Positions 34,685 to 46,982 of a DNA stretch of 64,000 nucleotides are shown here, one piece after another. This DNA is from Byssochlamys sp. IMV 00236 (taxonomy: Eukaryota; Ascomycota; Eurotiomycetes; Eurotiales; Thermoascaceae), in NCBI GenBank assembly GCA_001931875.2, contig MSJH02000669.1, positions 62,001 to 126,000 on the forward strand, in the 5' to 3' direction. Numbering within the stretch: position 1 is the stretch's first letter; every line of letters begins with the position of its first letter. Position numbers and translations under genes: made by a program. The notes beneath the pieces were generated by a model, which searched no databases, was not told where the DNA came from, and worked only from the letters and a program-made list of their open reading frames with translations.

Positions 34685-37600
34685 ATGGCTACCACCACTT
34701 CCACTTCCGAGGAACAGAGCCGCCTGCTCGAGGAGGCTCTGGGAGTGGTACGGCAGCAGTCGCATATGATGCGAAAATGCTTAGAGACTCCAGGAAAGCT
34801 GATGGATGCGCTCAAATGCGGGTGAGTGGGAAGCAGCCGGTCGGACAGCAGGCAGCCAGATTGCGCGATTGCTTACTGACAGTCTGTCCCTGGAATAGAT
34901 CTACCTTGGTCTCGGAACTACGAACGCCCAGTTTGGGCCCGAAGCAATACTACGAGCTCTACATGGCCGTCTTTGATGCGTTGCGACACCTGTCCGTCTA
35001 CCTGCGCGAAAGTCACCCCGTGAATCACCTCGCCGACCTCTACGAGCTGGTCCAATATGCGGGCAACATCATCCCTCGTCTGTATCTCATGATCACGGTG
35101 GGGACGGTCTACATGTCGGTGGAAGATGCCCCGGTCAAGGAGATTATGAAGGATATGATGGAGATGAGCCGCGGTGTGCAGCACCCCATCCGGGGTCTGT
35201 TCCTGAGATACTATCTCTCTGGACAGGCGCGGGATCATCTACCTACCGGATCAGGAGATGGCCCGGAAGGTAACTTGCAGGACTCGATCAACTTTATCCT
35301 GACAAATTTCGTGGAAATGAACAAGTTATGGGTCAGACTACAGCATCAGGGTCCCTCTAGGGAACGGGAGCAGAGAACGCAGGAGAGACGGGAATTGGAA
35401 TTGCTGGTTGGCAGCAACATCGTCCGCTTGAGTCAGTTGGTTGACTTAGAAACCTACAAGTCGGTTATTCTGCAACCTCTCCTGGAGCAGGTGGTTCAAT
35501 GTCGTGATGTTTTGGCACAGGAGTACCTCCTTGAAGGTAAATATCACTTGCTGTTCGGGTATTTTGGATACTAAACTGTGTCTCTAGTTATCACAAAGGT
35601 GTTCCCTGATGAGTACCACCTCCACACTCTGGATCTCATGCTCTCTGCTATCGCGAGGCTTAATCCGCATGTGGATATGAAGAAGATCGTTATTGGACTC
35701 ATGGACCGGCTATCATCTTACGCTGCTAGAGAGTCAGAAACAACGGAGGACCCTGCAACCAAACAGAAGGCCGAGGAGGAAGCTGTCACCAAGCTACTGG
35801 AGAAACTAAAGGTATCCGAGAAGGCGAAGGGTGACGAGAGCGCAGAGTCTGCTGCTATCCAGGAAAATGGTGCGAAGGCCGAAGAGCAATCTGAAGCACC
35901 GGACGAATCCGAAAAGCCCTCTGAGGAAAAGGCAACGACGAACGGAGTGACCGGTGTAACGAAAACGGGTATTCCGGGCGACATCAAGCTGTACGAGATA
36001 TTCTACGAGCAGGTTGTCAATTTGATTAAGACTCGGGGCTTGCCAATACAGGATGCTCTCGCATTGTTGGTATCTCTCGTTAACCTTGCTCTGTAAGTCA
36101 AAATCCAAAATCCGCACGATCTGCCCTTACTAACAGCTTATAGGAACATTTATCCCGATCGTCTAGGTAAGGACAAACATAAGGTTCTGATTGTGCTCAG
36201 CTGACAGCTTTGCTCACTATGTCAATAGAATATGTCGATCAAGTCCTTGAATATGCCATCCAGAAGACGGCTGAGTATGCCGACCATGCCGACCTTCACT
36301 CGACACCAGCACAGCAGAATATTTTGAGCCTCCTCCTTTCTCCCCTCCGATCATATCACTCCATTTTCACAGCACTCACCTTGCCCAACTATATACCCCT
36401 TCTCTTATCGCAGTCTTATTCTACGCGCAGGTCGGTGGCAGCCGAGGTTGCCCGCAGTATCTTGCGCAACAAGACTCTGATCACTACATCCGAGAATCTG
36501 GACAGGGTTCTACAGGTGCTGAGGGTTCTGATCAAAGAAGGCACGCAGCAACCGGTGGGATATCCCGGATTGTCATCACAGCGTCGTGGAGGGGAGACGG
36601 ACGAGACGATCGAGGAACAAGGATGGCTTGCCAGGCTGGTGCACCTGATCCAGGGGCCTGATAATGATACCCAATTGAAAGTGAGCATAGCAACGAGACA
36701 ACGTGTATGTGAACAATTCTGACGGATTCCATACAGCTCCTCCAGGCAACCCGCAAGGCGTATACAGATGGTGGCGAACGCATCCGTTATACTACACCAG
36801 CCATCATCACAGCTTCGTTGCGGCTAGCTCGCAAGTTGAAATCCCGGGAGCATTTCGATGACAACTGGCAGGGCCAGTCTTCGACTCTGTACCGATTCAT
36901 GCACCAATGTGTTAGTAACCTCTACCAGAGGGTGAACCCCGGCTGTGCCGATCTTGCTCTTCGGCTGTTCGTAATGTGTGGTGAGATTGCCGACCAGACC
37001 GGCTTCGAAGAGTTCAGCTACGAGTTCTTTGCCCAAGCGTTCACAATCTATGAAGACGCTATCAGCGATTCGAGAGCACAGTTCCAAGCAGTCTGCATCA
37101 TCGCGGGCGCTCTTAGTCGAACGAGAGGATTCTCCAAGGAAAATTACGACACTCTGATCACGAAAGCTGCCTTGCACGGAAGCAAACTGCTCAAGAAGCC
37201 CGATCAATGCCGGGCGGTATATCTGGCAAGCCACCTATGGTGGCTCGTTGAGGACGCCCAGAGAGAGGAAGATCCCAAGAACGTAAGTCGCTTCTCCATT
37301 CNNNNNNNNNNNNNNNNNNNNNNNNNNNNNNNNTTTTGCTATAGATCTCACCAAACTAAAACCGGACTGGACTAACCTGTACAGCTCTACCGCGATGGCA
37401 AGCGCGTTCTTGAATGTCTCCAGCGCGCTCTCCGCGTCGCCGACGCTTGCATGGACACTGCCGTATCCGTTGAACTCTTCGTCGAGATCCTCAACCGATA
37501 CGTGTACTATTTCGACCAAGGCAACGAAACCGTCACGGTCAAGTACCTCAACGGTCTCATCGAACTGATCCACTCGAACCTGCAGACCAACCAAGGCGAA

Positions 37601-37702
37601 GCCAATGCCAGCCTGGAGGTCCCGAAACGCCATTTCGAGCGCACTCTGGAGTATATACGATCGAGAGAATACGAAGGAGTCATCACTGAGGCGCGGACGT
37701 GA
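34685..37702 (+). CDS. VPS35: Retromer core subunit VPS35
   Basis: Seven exons: 34685-34821, 34899-35536, 35588-36092, 36144-36166, 36229-36680, 36737-37282 and 37385-37702, in phase throughout, giving 872 residues. VPS35 is the alpha-solenoid scaffold of retromer, which retrieves cargo from endosomes to the Golgi with VPS26 and VPS29. The family signature [10 protein letters not shown] is present, preceded by [10 protein letters not shown], and the helical repeats run to the C-terminal [14 protein letters not shown]. Exon 4 is only 23 nt. An Ala/Glu/Lys-rich low-complexity insertion (around residues 310-380, coding 35730-35960) interrupts the solenoid. The intron before the last exon contains a run of 32 Ns (37302-37333), but the flanking donor GTAAGT and acceptor TACAG are intact, so the coding sequence appears complete. 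Confidence 0.95.
37302..37333. other. Assembly gap (32 Ns) inside a VPS35 intron
   Basis: Thirty-two consecutive N bases lie inside the last VPS35 intron (37283-37384). The true intron length is therefore uncertain, while the coding exons on both sides join in phase (AAG AAC / CTC TAC). Confidence 0.98.
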
Positions 37703-38732
37703 TGAACGCATGCACACCAGTGGAGAGAAAGAGGAGCGCGAGGAAGCAAGTTGAGATAATCCGTATATGCATCGTGTATGTTATGACGGGTGACGGTAGA
37801 GAGGAGAGGGGAGCAGGCAGAAGATGACAGCGATGTAAAATGCAGCGTGAATGATATTCTAACAGAGCCAACCAAAGACCCTTTTTTCTTTTTCCTTTTC
37901 CCCTTTTTTTCCAGAACCTAGGTATTTTATACTAGCAGTGTACTATGCATTGAATATAATGCGATCGCAATTATACCAGCCTCTTCAAGTATCAATGTAC
38001 GATGTTCATCTCACCTTTCTCCGTCTTACGAGACGCATTTGATGCAAGTATGTCTTATACGCCTTTTATCCACTTCCACAACACGCCACTATTACAGAAT
38101 ATTTAGGTATACTACCTCCCCAAGCAATTTACGTGGAGAATACGCAAAGGGACATCGGAAGTGCAAAATGGAAGATGAGAAGTAAAGGCATCCTAGAACA
38201 ACCATCCCATATCTGGTTGTCTGAGTGCCCTGTATCAATGTTCATTTGTCATTGGCTTCATGAGGAGTAAAGAAAAAGCCCTGCCCCTTTTTTTCCTGCA
38301 AAAAAAAAAGGAACAAAGCAAGAGAAACTCGACAAAACAGAGCGTAGCCTCTTCCGGGCTACATACAATACACGGGGACATCAGGGTAAAGCATAGAGAA
38401 CAAAGCACTCGATACGGGGGTCGAGGAAGAAGACAAACGCGTACGCCCTTCGTACAGGTAGTATGATGATTCGTGAATATCAGGACATGCAATTGCTGAT
38501 CACGGAGTTTACGCTTCTCCATGGGAATCGCTGCATAACTGTGAATGGGCATACATAACAAGATTAGGAAGGAAGACGCAGGAACCAGACAACTAGAGTA
38601 ATCGAACAGAACAGAACAGAGGTGAACTCAGAATGACGACGCCACGGTGCTCCGGAAAACAAAACCAGACAAGCAACCGAAATGCATGAGAAAGAAAAGC
38701 AGCCAGATCAGCTGTGGTGAATAAGAATAAGC
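37703..38732. other. Convergent 3' flanks of VPS35 and NST1
   Basis: About 1 kb between converging genes. It contains a T/C-rich stretch (37880-37912), an A-rich stretch (38300-38312) and no frame of coding character. It probably consists of the two 3' UTRs plus spacer. Confidence 0.5.
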
Positions 38733-41700
38733 TTAGAAGCCCGCCGTCGGTGAAGAAAACTGCCTCCCAGCTGTGCCAATACCGCCAAATGCGGGAAGGC
38801 TGTGGCTAGGGACTGGGCTACCGATATCTCCAGGGACGATACTGCCCCGATGCCCCGGTAGAGAACTGTTGTTGTCTGGCTCGAATTTTACAGACTTGCC
38901 GTTCTCACCTTCATCTTTGATGATGAAAGTGCCACCACCGTTCTGGTGGTTGCCTTCCGTATCACAGATGTCCAACATTTCCGCCAGAGAAATTGGAGGC
39001 TCGTTCGGAGGTCTCAGTTGATCAACCTGCGTCAAGATTCGGTTGACATGGTGGAAGCCTGCTGTTCCCTTGGACGTGGGACTCAATGTATTAAGCTGCT
39101 TGCAAGCCTGGATGACAAGCAGCCGAATAGTGACAGGACGAGACGTATGAGCGCGATGATGTCCACCAATCCCAAATGCGTTACTTGTCCAACCGCTCCC
39201 TATTTCCTGTTAGCATTTTATGCACGACAACCAACACAGCGGTTGACTAACCTGGTCCAGCTCCCCATGATTGAGCTCCTGGGAAAGCAGTCCCGAAGGG
39301 TAACTGCGGCGCCCAGGTGCTTGAACTACCGGGGAGGCTCGGGTGTTTGGGTGCTACCAGGAGTTGTCAGTACATCTCTTTGGAAGGCGTATATCGACTT
39401 GGACACTTACCGCTAAGAGGATCCGCGAAGAACGGCGATCCCCCAAAGCTCGCACGCGCAGGACCTTGGAATGGTCCCGGAATGGCGCTGACACCCGGAA
39501 GCGACTGGGAAAGGTTTGATGTGAATGGGGCATCCGAATCATTGAGTAGCGCGCTGCTGCCCAGGTGAGCACTGAGATCGTCGATGTCAGAATGAGACGG
39601 CGGTGCTCCTTCCTTCTGCTGATCATGAGGGCTGGTACTAGATGGTCTCTTAATCGCAGACGGACGCGAGATAGGCTGAGTCTGCGTCTGTGAATCAAGA
39701 GACGGCCTGTCAAATGAGCCAGAGGTTTGTCGAGAATGAGCCTGTGACCGGATGCCTTGTGTAGGAAGGGAACCGCCAATCGGCTGCTGGCCGTAAAAAG
39801 GAAGTCCATGGCCTGGATCCAGAGGAAATCCACGCCCGGGGGGCACTGGGCGACTCCCGTTGACACCGGGAGGCACCGTTATGCCATTCGGTGCTGGGAA
39901 ACCCCTGAACTGGCCGCCCATAGGGCCAGACGAAGGCGGATACATAGGTATATCATGGCCCATAAACGGACGTGGTGCCAAACCGGGTGGATTAGACGGC
40001 AACCCGTTGACACCAGGAAAACCAAGCGGCGGTCCTCTTCCTGCAGCTCCAAGAGGAGACAGCGGCGCTGACGGCTGAGGATGATGAAGAACTGGTTGTG
40101 GTCCGGAACCTTTGAATGAAGCGGCGCTCGAAGTCACTGACGGAGCTGTATGTGGAGATACTGGCGTCTGGGAAAGTTCCGTACCGGCGGGTTGAGACCT
40201 TGGAGAAGATGTATGAGATCCCTGTTGCGATGGCTGACGAGCGCGCATGGGCGTCGGAGCTTTGGGAACAACAGGGGTGGCGATTTGGAAATGCGGAGAA
40301 TGAAGACCTTGAGGATGCTGCAAACCTGGCGGTATAGGAATAGGGCCTGACTGCGACGTCCGTTTTGCAGATGCTTGGGTCTGCTGTCCGGGTTGTCCTT
40401 CTCGTTTTGCGCGCTCTCTGGCCTCCATTTCTGCCTTCGAAGCAGTCTCCTTGTCCTTCTTCGCTTGTTCCTCTCGAGCCTTTCGCTCGCGCTCTTCCCT
40501 GGTCTTCCTCTCTCGAGCTTCACGCTCTTCCCGTTCTTTTCTCTTGGCCTCTTCTCGCTTCTTCCGTTCCCGTTCCTTCTGCTCGCGTTGCTTACGCTCA
40601 GCTTCTGCCTGTCGCTCTCTTTCCTCCTGAAGCCGTTTCTGCTTCTCTGCTTCCTTGCGCAAACGTTCTTCTTCTTGCGCCTTCTTCTCCGCTTCCTTTT
40701 TCTTCCGTTGCTCTTCGCGCTTTCGTCGCTGTTCTTCCTGCTTCTTCTCTTCAAGTGCTCTGGCTGCGGCTTCTTCTGCGGCCCTCTCAGCTTCTCGGCG
40801 AGCCCGCTCTTCCTCTTTGGCTAGTTTCTGCTGTCTCTTCTTATCCTTCTTTTTCTGGGCCTCCCTTGCCTTCTTTGCATTGCGTTGCTCGGTCAGTGTC
40901 TGCTCTTCCATTAATTCTTGAAGGAGCTTTTGCTGACGCTGCTCTGCTACTTTCTCTCGATATGCAGTTAGTACGCGCTGCTCAAACATCCGAGCGGCGA
41001 ATATCTGGAACATTCGTCTTCCCTCCTCCATACGCTGTTCCTCGGTCATGGCATCCTAAGTATCTGTTAACATCCATTCGAAACTGGGTAGAAGATTGAT
41101 GTCGCGGACCATTTCGTCATCCTCATACTCTTCCTCGTCCTGACTATCATATTCCTCATCTTCCTCATCATCGTAATCTTCCTCATCGAGAGGGCCATGA
41201 TTATGACCAGCGTGAAGGGACTGATGTGCCGAGGCAAGCCTGTATTGGGTATCTTCCTCTCGCTGCATTCGACGCTCGGCCAACTGCTCCATCATGTCGA
41301 TGAAGTGTTTACCGTCGTTTTTGAGCAAATCGTCTGCGACTGTGAGGATTCCATCTATCGATAGAATGTTAGTTTAGAGATGTATGAGTGCCATAGGGCT
41401 TAATTCGAGAGACTCGTACCTTTCACTGTAAGACTGTTTCCAAACGCGAAGAAATCCGCACGGGCGCTTCGAGTTGCTTCGTCTTCCAGCTCCTCGTCGC
41501 TATAGGGCTCATCATCGTCTTCATCATCTTCATCATATTCCTCCTCTAGTTCTTCATCATCGTCAGGCAACTCGTGCACTCTGCCGCGAGAAGGGTGGTG
41601 ATGCCCTGTCATATGACTATGATGGTCGAACGAGCGCAGAGGAGGCTGATAGAGTCGCGGAGGAGGTACGATAGGGGCGCCATTCTCGAAGGAACCTTGG

Positions 41701-42653
41701 TTGTTGTTCGCATACTGTTCGAGCTCTTCGTAGTACGCATCGTAAAGCACCTCTAGTTCCTCCTCGATCGCGGTTCGTTTTCTACCACAGACAGTGCAGC
41801 TGCATGAATGCTTCTGCTGCTCTTTCATCTTCTTCAAGACCGCGTCCTTCTCAACTTTGACCAGCTGGCGTCGCTCTTCCTCGCCTAGTTCCAGCCAAAA
41901 GGTCTTGATATTTTCACGCTCTTCCTGGGTTGAAGTGTTCCAAATGCGGTCTTTCGATACTTTCTGAGCAGATCGTAGGGCGGCATTCGATATAGAAGAT
42001 GGCGGGCCACGTGATGTTGCAGAGAGAGAGGTTGAACTTTCTTCGACCAGGTTATGAGAGTCAGAACGACCTTTCTTCCCTTTCTTCTTTTTGGATTTCT
42101 TAGATGTTGATGGCCGAGTTTGGTCATGTTCATCCTCATCGTGTGATTCATGCCCTTGCTGATGCACAACTCCGTTCTCATCCTCGTAGAAATACACTTC
42201 GCCATGGGCAGGCTCGTAATGACCACCATCATCTACCTCTCTCAGGACATTGTGGGGGTAGTGCGCTGTGTGTCTGGAGGAAGTTTCGTCGCTGATTTCA
42301 TGTCCATTCTGATCTGCCTTCGCATAACCATTATTAAGCTGCTGCTCCGCTGCACGCCGAGCAGCTTCTTTCTGCCTTCTCTTCTGCTTCTTCTTATTCA
42401 CCGATCGCACTGCATTCTCTGTTGTTTGGTCCTCGTTGTTTGGTTTCATGGCAGGCGCATCCTGGTCTGCCAGATCACTGGTCGTCGTCGTGGGCATGCT
42501 GGTGGATGAAGCAGGGCTGAGACTGCTTTTGTTGCTCTCAGAAGGAGGTGCTGGCTTCAGCATAGATTTCAGATTCATTCGCGCGTCTGGTGTGGGAGCC
42601 TCTTTGGAAGAGTGACTCGACGCCGTGGCTTGTCGTTTCGAGGTCGCCGGCAT
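38733..42653 (-). CDS. NST1: Stress-response protein NST1
   Basis: Five exons on the minus strand: 41420-42653, 41110-41354, 39411-41055, 39252-39353 and 38733-39199, joining in phase to 1230 residues. NST1 is a cytoplasmic protein linked to salt and osmotic tolerance in yeast and common in filamentous fungi. Recognisable parts are a basic head ([20 protein letters not shown]), acidic runs near 380-480, [20 protein letters not shown], then [20 protein letters not shown], a very long Glu/Arg/Lys coiled coil, a Pro/Ser-rich region and a conserved end ([11 protein letters not shown]..., [20 protein letters not shown]). The second intron needs a GTCCGC donor, weaker than the rest, but gives the expected [12 protein letters not shown] junction; otherwise a TAG would stop translation. 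Exon 5 requires the second of two nearby AGs (GAAATAG/GG). Confidence 0.92.
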
Positions 42654-43883
42654 GCTGCTGTTTGATATGGAAACGGCGTGTCAGAACGGCGACACAGAGC
42701 ACATAGATGAGACGGACGGAGAAAGAGAGAAGGCCGGTCCAGCTCACGAGACACAGAACAAGGCACGAACCGAGATGTTCAGAGGTCCTGGTCAAAATTG
42801 CAGAGAAGCCCCTCCCAGGGATTGGACTAGAACGGGCGGAGGTGCTAGGAAGAAATGGGGGGGTAAAAAGCTCCAGGCGGGCGGGCCCCGGGAGTCGGAG
42901 GGGGAGCGGAGGGGGACTCTGGCGACAGGACGGCGAGGGAAGGTCGATGAGCAGCCTGGAAGAGCCTGTCTGTTTTGTTCTCTTGAGCAGGCGCAACGAG
43001 AGGGCGGGATATTGGGGGACGTAGATGGGTTTGGACGGTGGATCTTGGACGCCGGCCTTGGGCGTCCTGGAGAGACTCTGGCTGGCCGTCGTGCCGCTGC
43101 CGCAGACGCCGCAAGCGAGCCCCCGGTACGGTATGCGTACGGTATGCGTACCGTACCCGGTAACGGCGTGACAGCCGAGCAGCAACAACGGCTGGATCTG
43201 CCCTCGATCACCAGTTGACCCGTTCGTCGCGACTGAAAGACTGCGGTTGCGGGGAGCTCGACTCTCGAGGCTTGCGTCTCTCGACTCTTGTCGCTCTTCG
43301 ACGTGTTTGGTATATCGTGGCCGGCCCCTCTGGTCTATCCCGACGGCAGAGACACTTCCCGTCTGGTCTCAGGTTTCCCCCGAGTCTCAGACACGCCAGC
43401 TGCTCCCAGGCCGCCCATCCTCAGCTGAATCGAACCCCCAGTCAACGGTTATCTTCGACGCCCTTTTCCCCCAGTCCGATCCCCAGGGGTACTCGTGTTA
43501 TTCTATCGATTCTCGCTTCTCTGTTCGTGGCGGATTTCAGCTATCCCTCGTTGCGATCCATCGATCTATCTGGCTGCCTGTGACTAGTTGGATTCCCCCG
43601 ACCATCAGACACCCGCGTTGCGACCCGACCTCCTGGACCCTATTGACATCACAGAGGAATCGAGCGCGCCCCAGAGAGTGTCTTCATAAACAGTCTACGA
43701 TTCCTGCTGTGCCGCATCTCAACCAGCAGACTCACCATCGGCCCTCCCTCTTCGATCGCGACGGTGCCTGCCGTACCGCAATTGCATCTGAGCGGTGGCC
43801 TCCCAGTCGGCTACGTGTTGGCTGATATCCAGTCTAAACCGTCTGCTTGACATAGGATTCGAAGGTTTCAACTACTGGCAACA
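42654..43883. promoter_or_regulatory. Bidirectional upstream region of NST1 and RHO2
   Basis: A 1230-bp GC-rich gap between two diverging start codons. Long open frames on both strands here (for example 42538-43218) reflect GC-rich composition and encode no recognisable protein. A 33-bp element at 43125-43157 has 9-bp inverted arms (GGTACGGTA / TACCGTACC) around a repeated TATGCG. The RHO2 side (43215-43880) is pyrimidine-rich and is probably its long leader. Confidence 0.5.
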
Positions 43884-44956
43884 ATGGCGCAACAACAGGT
43901 GGACAACGTGATGCGAAGGTACGTGATTTGAGATGTGGTTATAGAGGAAGCCGGCATGGATATTCTCTTATCAACCCCATCGATCACCATCACCAAAACC
44001 TGTGCCCAAGTATTGTTTCTTCGGTCGGGATGCGGCCTAAAAGCTCTCGATGGCGGTGTCGCCGCGTCACTCGCATGCCCCCTTAAATCGGTCTCTTTGC
44101 ACGATATGTCTGATATGTCTACACATATACTATGTGTCTTTTGATCAGTGGAGTATAACCGCTAACGTTTGAGATGTATACAGGAAGCTGGTTATTATCG
44201 GGGACGGTGCTTGTGGTAAGACCAGTCTTCTGAGCGTGTTTACTCTAGGGTACTTTCCAACAGTATGTGTACTCCCGCGCCCCTCAAAATATGTTTGTCA
44301 GCCATGCTAACCAATCACTCCGCAACAGCATTATGTCAGTTCCCTATGATACTTGGTTCAAGGGCCGACAAAATACGACGCTTTGCTAACATGTTACGTT
44401 AGGTCCCGACGGTGTTTGAGAACTATGTGACAGATTGCCGTGTGGATGGCCGGTCGGTCCAGCTTGCATTATGGGATACGGCCGGTCAAGAAGACTATGA
44501 ACGGCTCCGGCCGTTGGCATATTCTAAAGCACATGTGCTTCTGGTCGCATTTTCTGTAGATACGCCGGACTCGCTGGAAAACGTCAAGCATAAGGTATGT
44601 GGACGGAAATCGAATCACCAGGCATTGTAGCCTGTTATCATACCTCGTTATCTAACTCCAGGGAGCAGTGGATCGAGGAAGCCAATGAGCGATGTCCCGG
44701 CGTCCCCGTTATTCTTGTTGGGCTAAAGAAGGATCTTCGTGAAGACCCGGTTGCCATTGAGGAGATGCGAAAGAAATCGCTGCGCTTTGTGACTACCAAA
44801 GAAGGAAGCGATACGGCGACGCAGGTCGGTGCCCGAAAGTATCTCGAATGCTCGTCCTTGACTGGCGAGGGTGTCGACGATGTCTTCGAGGCTGCCACGC
44901 GAGCCGCACTTCTCACGTTTGACAAGGAAAAAAGTTCATGCTGTACGATCCTATGA
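43884..44956 (+). CDS. RHO2: Rho-family GTPase Rho2
   Basis: Five exons: 43884-43918, 44184-44262, 44329-44334, 44403-44594 and 44669-44956, giving 199 residues. Exon 3 is only 6 nt (CAT TAT) and supplies the His-Tyr of the effector loop ([13 protein letters not shown]), which is otherwise missing. P-loop GDGACGKT is at 18-25, effector loop at about 36-48, DTAGQE at 65-70. The C-terminus SCCTIL gives a CTIL prenylation box (Leu end, geranylgeranyl type) with a neighbouring Cys that could be palmitoylated, as in fission-yeast Rho2. Rho2 acts at the plasma membrane upstream of protein kinase C and alpha-glucan synthesis in wall integrity. The last acceptor is the third AG after the branch site; only that one keeps the [14 protein letters not shown] junction open. 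Intron 1 is 265 bp. Confidence 0.94.
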
Positions 44957-46322
44957 CCGACCCGCCCTATCTTATGCGACTCCTCTCGAACTTACGCCTG
45001 CTCTGTTCTTCGGTTGATCGATTCGCATCAGTAATGAACGTAGAGGATATACCCTCCAGCGCATGCTGCGTTCCTGTCCCTGCTTCGAACATTCCGTGTG
45101 TGCTTCAGTAGCTCAGCGCAAGCGTGTTTGTCTGACTCCATTTTATTCGCCTGCGCGCTCACTGCTTTCACGGGAATACCGGAACAGCAGTGATCGAGTA
45201 GGTTCTGTGGATACATATTTTGTTGCATGAGTGGCGTTTGGGAGGTGTTTTGTGTGTTTATATGCTCGCCTTCCACGCTTCTTGTTCTTCTTCCCTTTAT
45301 CACAAATGGTCTTCCATGTCAGCTCATGTGTGAGGAACTATGCTCGCTTCCCAATTAACGGCTGCCTCTCCATTCTTTCAGATACACATCTATGTGCCTA
45401 CTTTGTCCTTTCGGGTCGTATCCTTTTTTTCTGCTCATACCGTGAACCGCTCCTTTTCCTCTTTTCTTCTACATTCTTGTTTCTGAAGATGCACATGTCT
45501 GATGACGAAATACCTCCATTCCTTCTTTTCCCTATTGCCTTTCGAGTCCTTTGATCCCTTGATGCTTATGGTCCGGTCACCGCTCTTTCCTGCTATCTTC
45601 CGCACCAATTAGTTTCAAACGGGCCTGGCCCTGGCTTACAATAATCTGCCGTCAGGGTGCGGAGCAATGAGCCCGTTGGTTGACAGATGTCGACGCAGAG
45701 AATACGCAAGAAAATACATCTTGCTAAGCACACTTGAAATATTCCGGACTTGGAAACAAAAAGCTATTGGACAATGTCCAACGCCTTTTCTCTTTTTGCC
45801 CTTAATTCGATCTACATGCTTATTATGAGTTTTGTCGTCTGTTATCTCTTCAAGCGTCTGTCTAAACTAAAATAGAAGTTAAAGTTTCCTTTTATCGATC
45901 ATATACTGTCTTTTTTGTTTCTTTTCTTTTTTTTTTTGGATATCTTAGAATGAAAGCTTTAGATTGGAACCAACTTGGTCGTAATTCGTCCGGGGTGTGA
46001 TAAGACACCCAGATACCAGTAATGCACTCAGAATGACTTTCCAACAGGAGCCAATATTGATAAACATATGTTTTGGAAATAAAAATCGTAAAAAAAATAG
46101 GAACACGGAAACAATGTAGGTATTGTACAGTTACATATAATACGCATCTTTCTCTTCTGAGAAGGCGGCCACGATTCTGCGTAGCTTTGACAAGACTCTC
46201 TCTTTCCATCACCATTGATCATCATGATATCGATACGACCTCCACACGGCAGTCTCTCCGATCATAGATTTTCGCCTTTTCGATTTCTTTTCCCCATCTC
46301 CAAACCCGAACACAGGCCGAAC
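44957..46322. other. Convergent 3' flanks of RHO2 and mL40
   Basis: About 1.37 kb between converging genes, T-rich in 45230-45560 and AT-rich beyond 45830. No frame has coding character and no RNA gene or repeat is recognised. Part of it is probably the RHO2 3' UTR. Confidence 0.5.
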
Positions 46323-46982
46323 TCACGCCCTCTTCCACTCATGATTCCACCCATCCTTACTCGGCCCCTCCGTCTGCATCCGTCCATACTCAATGGGAAA
46401 CATATCCGTAAACACACCCCTCTTATTCATCGACACGCGGAACAGCTTTCCGCCATCCCCGGCGCCGGTCCGCAGCTCCTCGCACGCCGCCCGCATGGCC
46501 TGCCATTGTCGCTGGAGCTCGAGCTGGCGCTTCTGACGGAGCTGGGCTTGGTAGAGGTTCCAGGCGCGGTGGATCGTCCAGTGGCGGAGGTAGCGGGTTC
46601 GAGAGAAGCGGAGAGGACGAGGCGTGAGAGGGTGCCAGAGGAAGTAGCGGATTAGAGCTGTTAAATGTTTTAGTTGATTGTTTCTCTTTTTTCTATGTCA
46701 AAGGCATATATATATATATAATGTAGAAGGGAAGGGAAGGGAGATCGGGACAAACATACTAACTCGCCTATCAGTCTTCGGAGCCATTCCCTTATCCCTC
46801 TTTGCCAACGAGCTCGTCGACGAGAATGGTCTCAAACCCACCACAGCAGCAGTGGTCTGGCCCGTCGTCTTCCTCAGGATATTCGTCGCAGTATCACATA
46901 CTCGTCCGACAACCACCGCCGGTCTTGACGGAGCGGAGATCGGGTTCTTGAACACGTTCGCGAGGAACGTGAGTGGCCGCAT
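46323..46982 (-). CDS. MRPL28: Mitochondrial large-subunit ribosomal protein mL40 (MRPL28)
   Basis: Two exons on the minus strand, 46760-46982 and 46323-46657, with a 102-bp intron containing a (TA)n run and GGGAA repeats, give 185 residues. The N-terminus (MRPLTFLANVFKNP, with many Arg/Ser and no acidic residues until ~30) looks like a mitochondrial presequence. The second exon is diagnostic: RYLRHWTIHRAWNLYQAQ, MRAACEELRTGAGDGGKLFR and the end MFPIEYGRMQTEGPSKDGWN, as in fungal MRPL28/mL40. It is a structural protein of the mitochondrial ribosome large subunit. The start ATG fits the first in-frame position after a T-rich leader. Confidence 0.92.

Noticed and set aside
42538..43218. Long overlapping open frames on both strands between NST1 and RHO2
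   Set aside because: The region is GC-rich, which lengthens chance frames. The proteins are low-complexity, unrecognisable and overlap each other on both strands.
43247..43825. 192-codon frame before RHO2
   Set aside because: Pyrimidine-rich leader composition, no recognisable protein and it lies within the likely 5' UTR.
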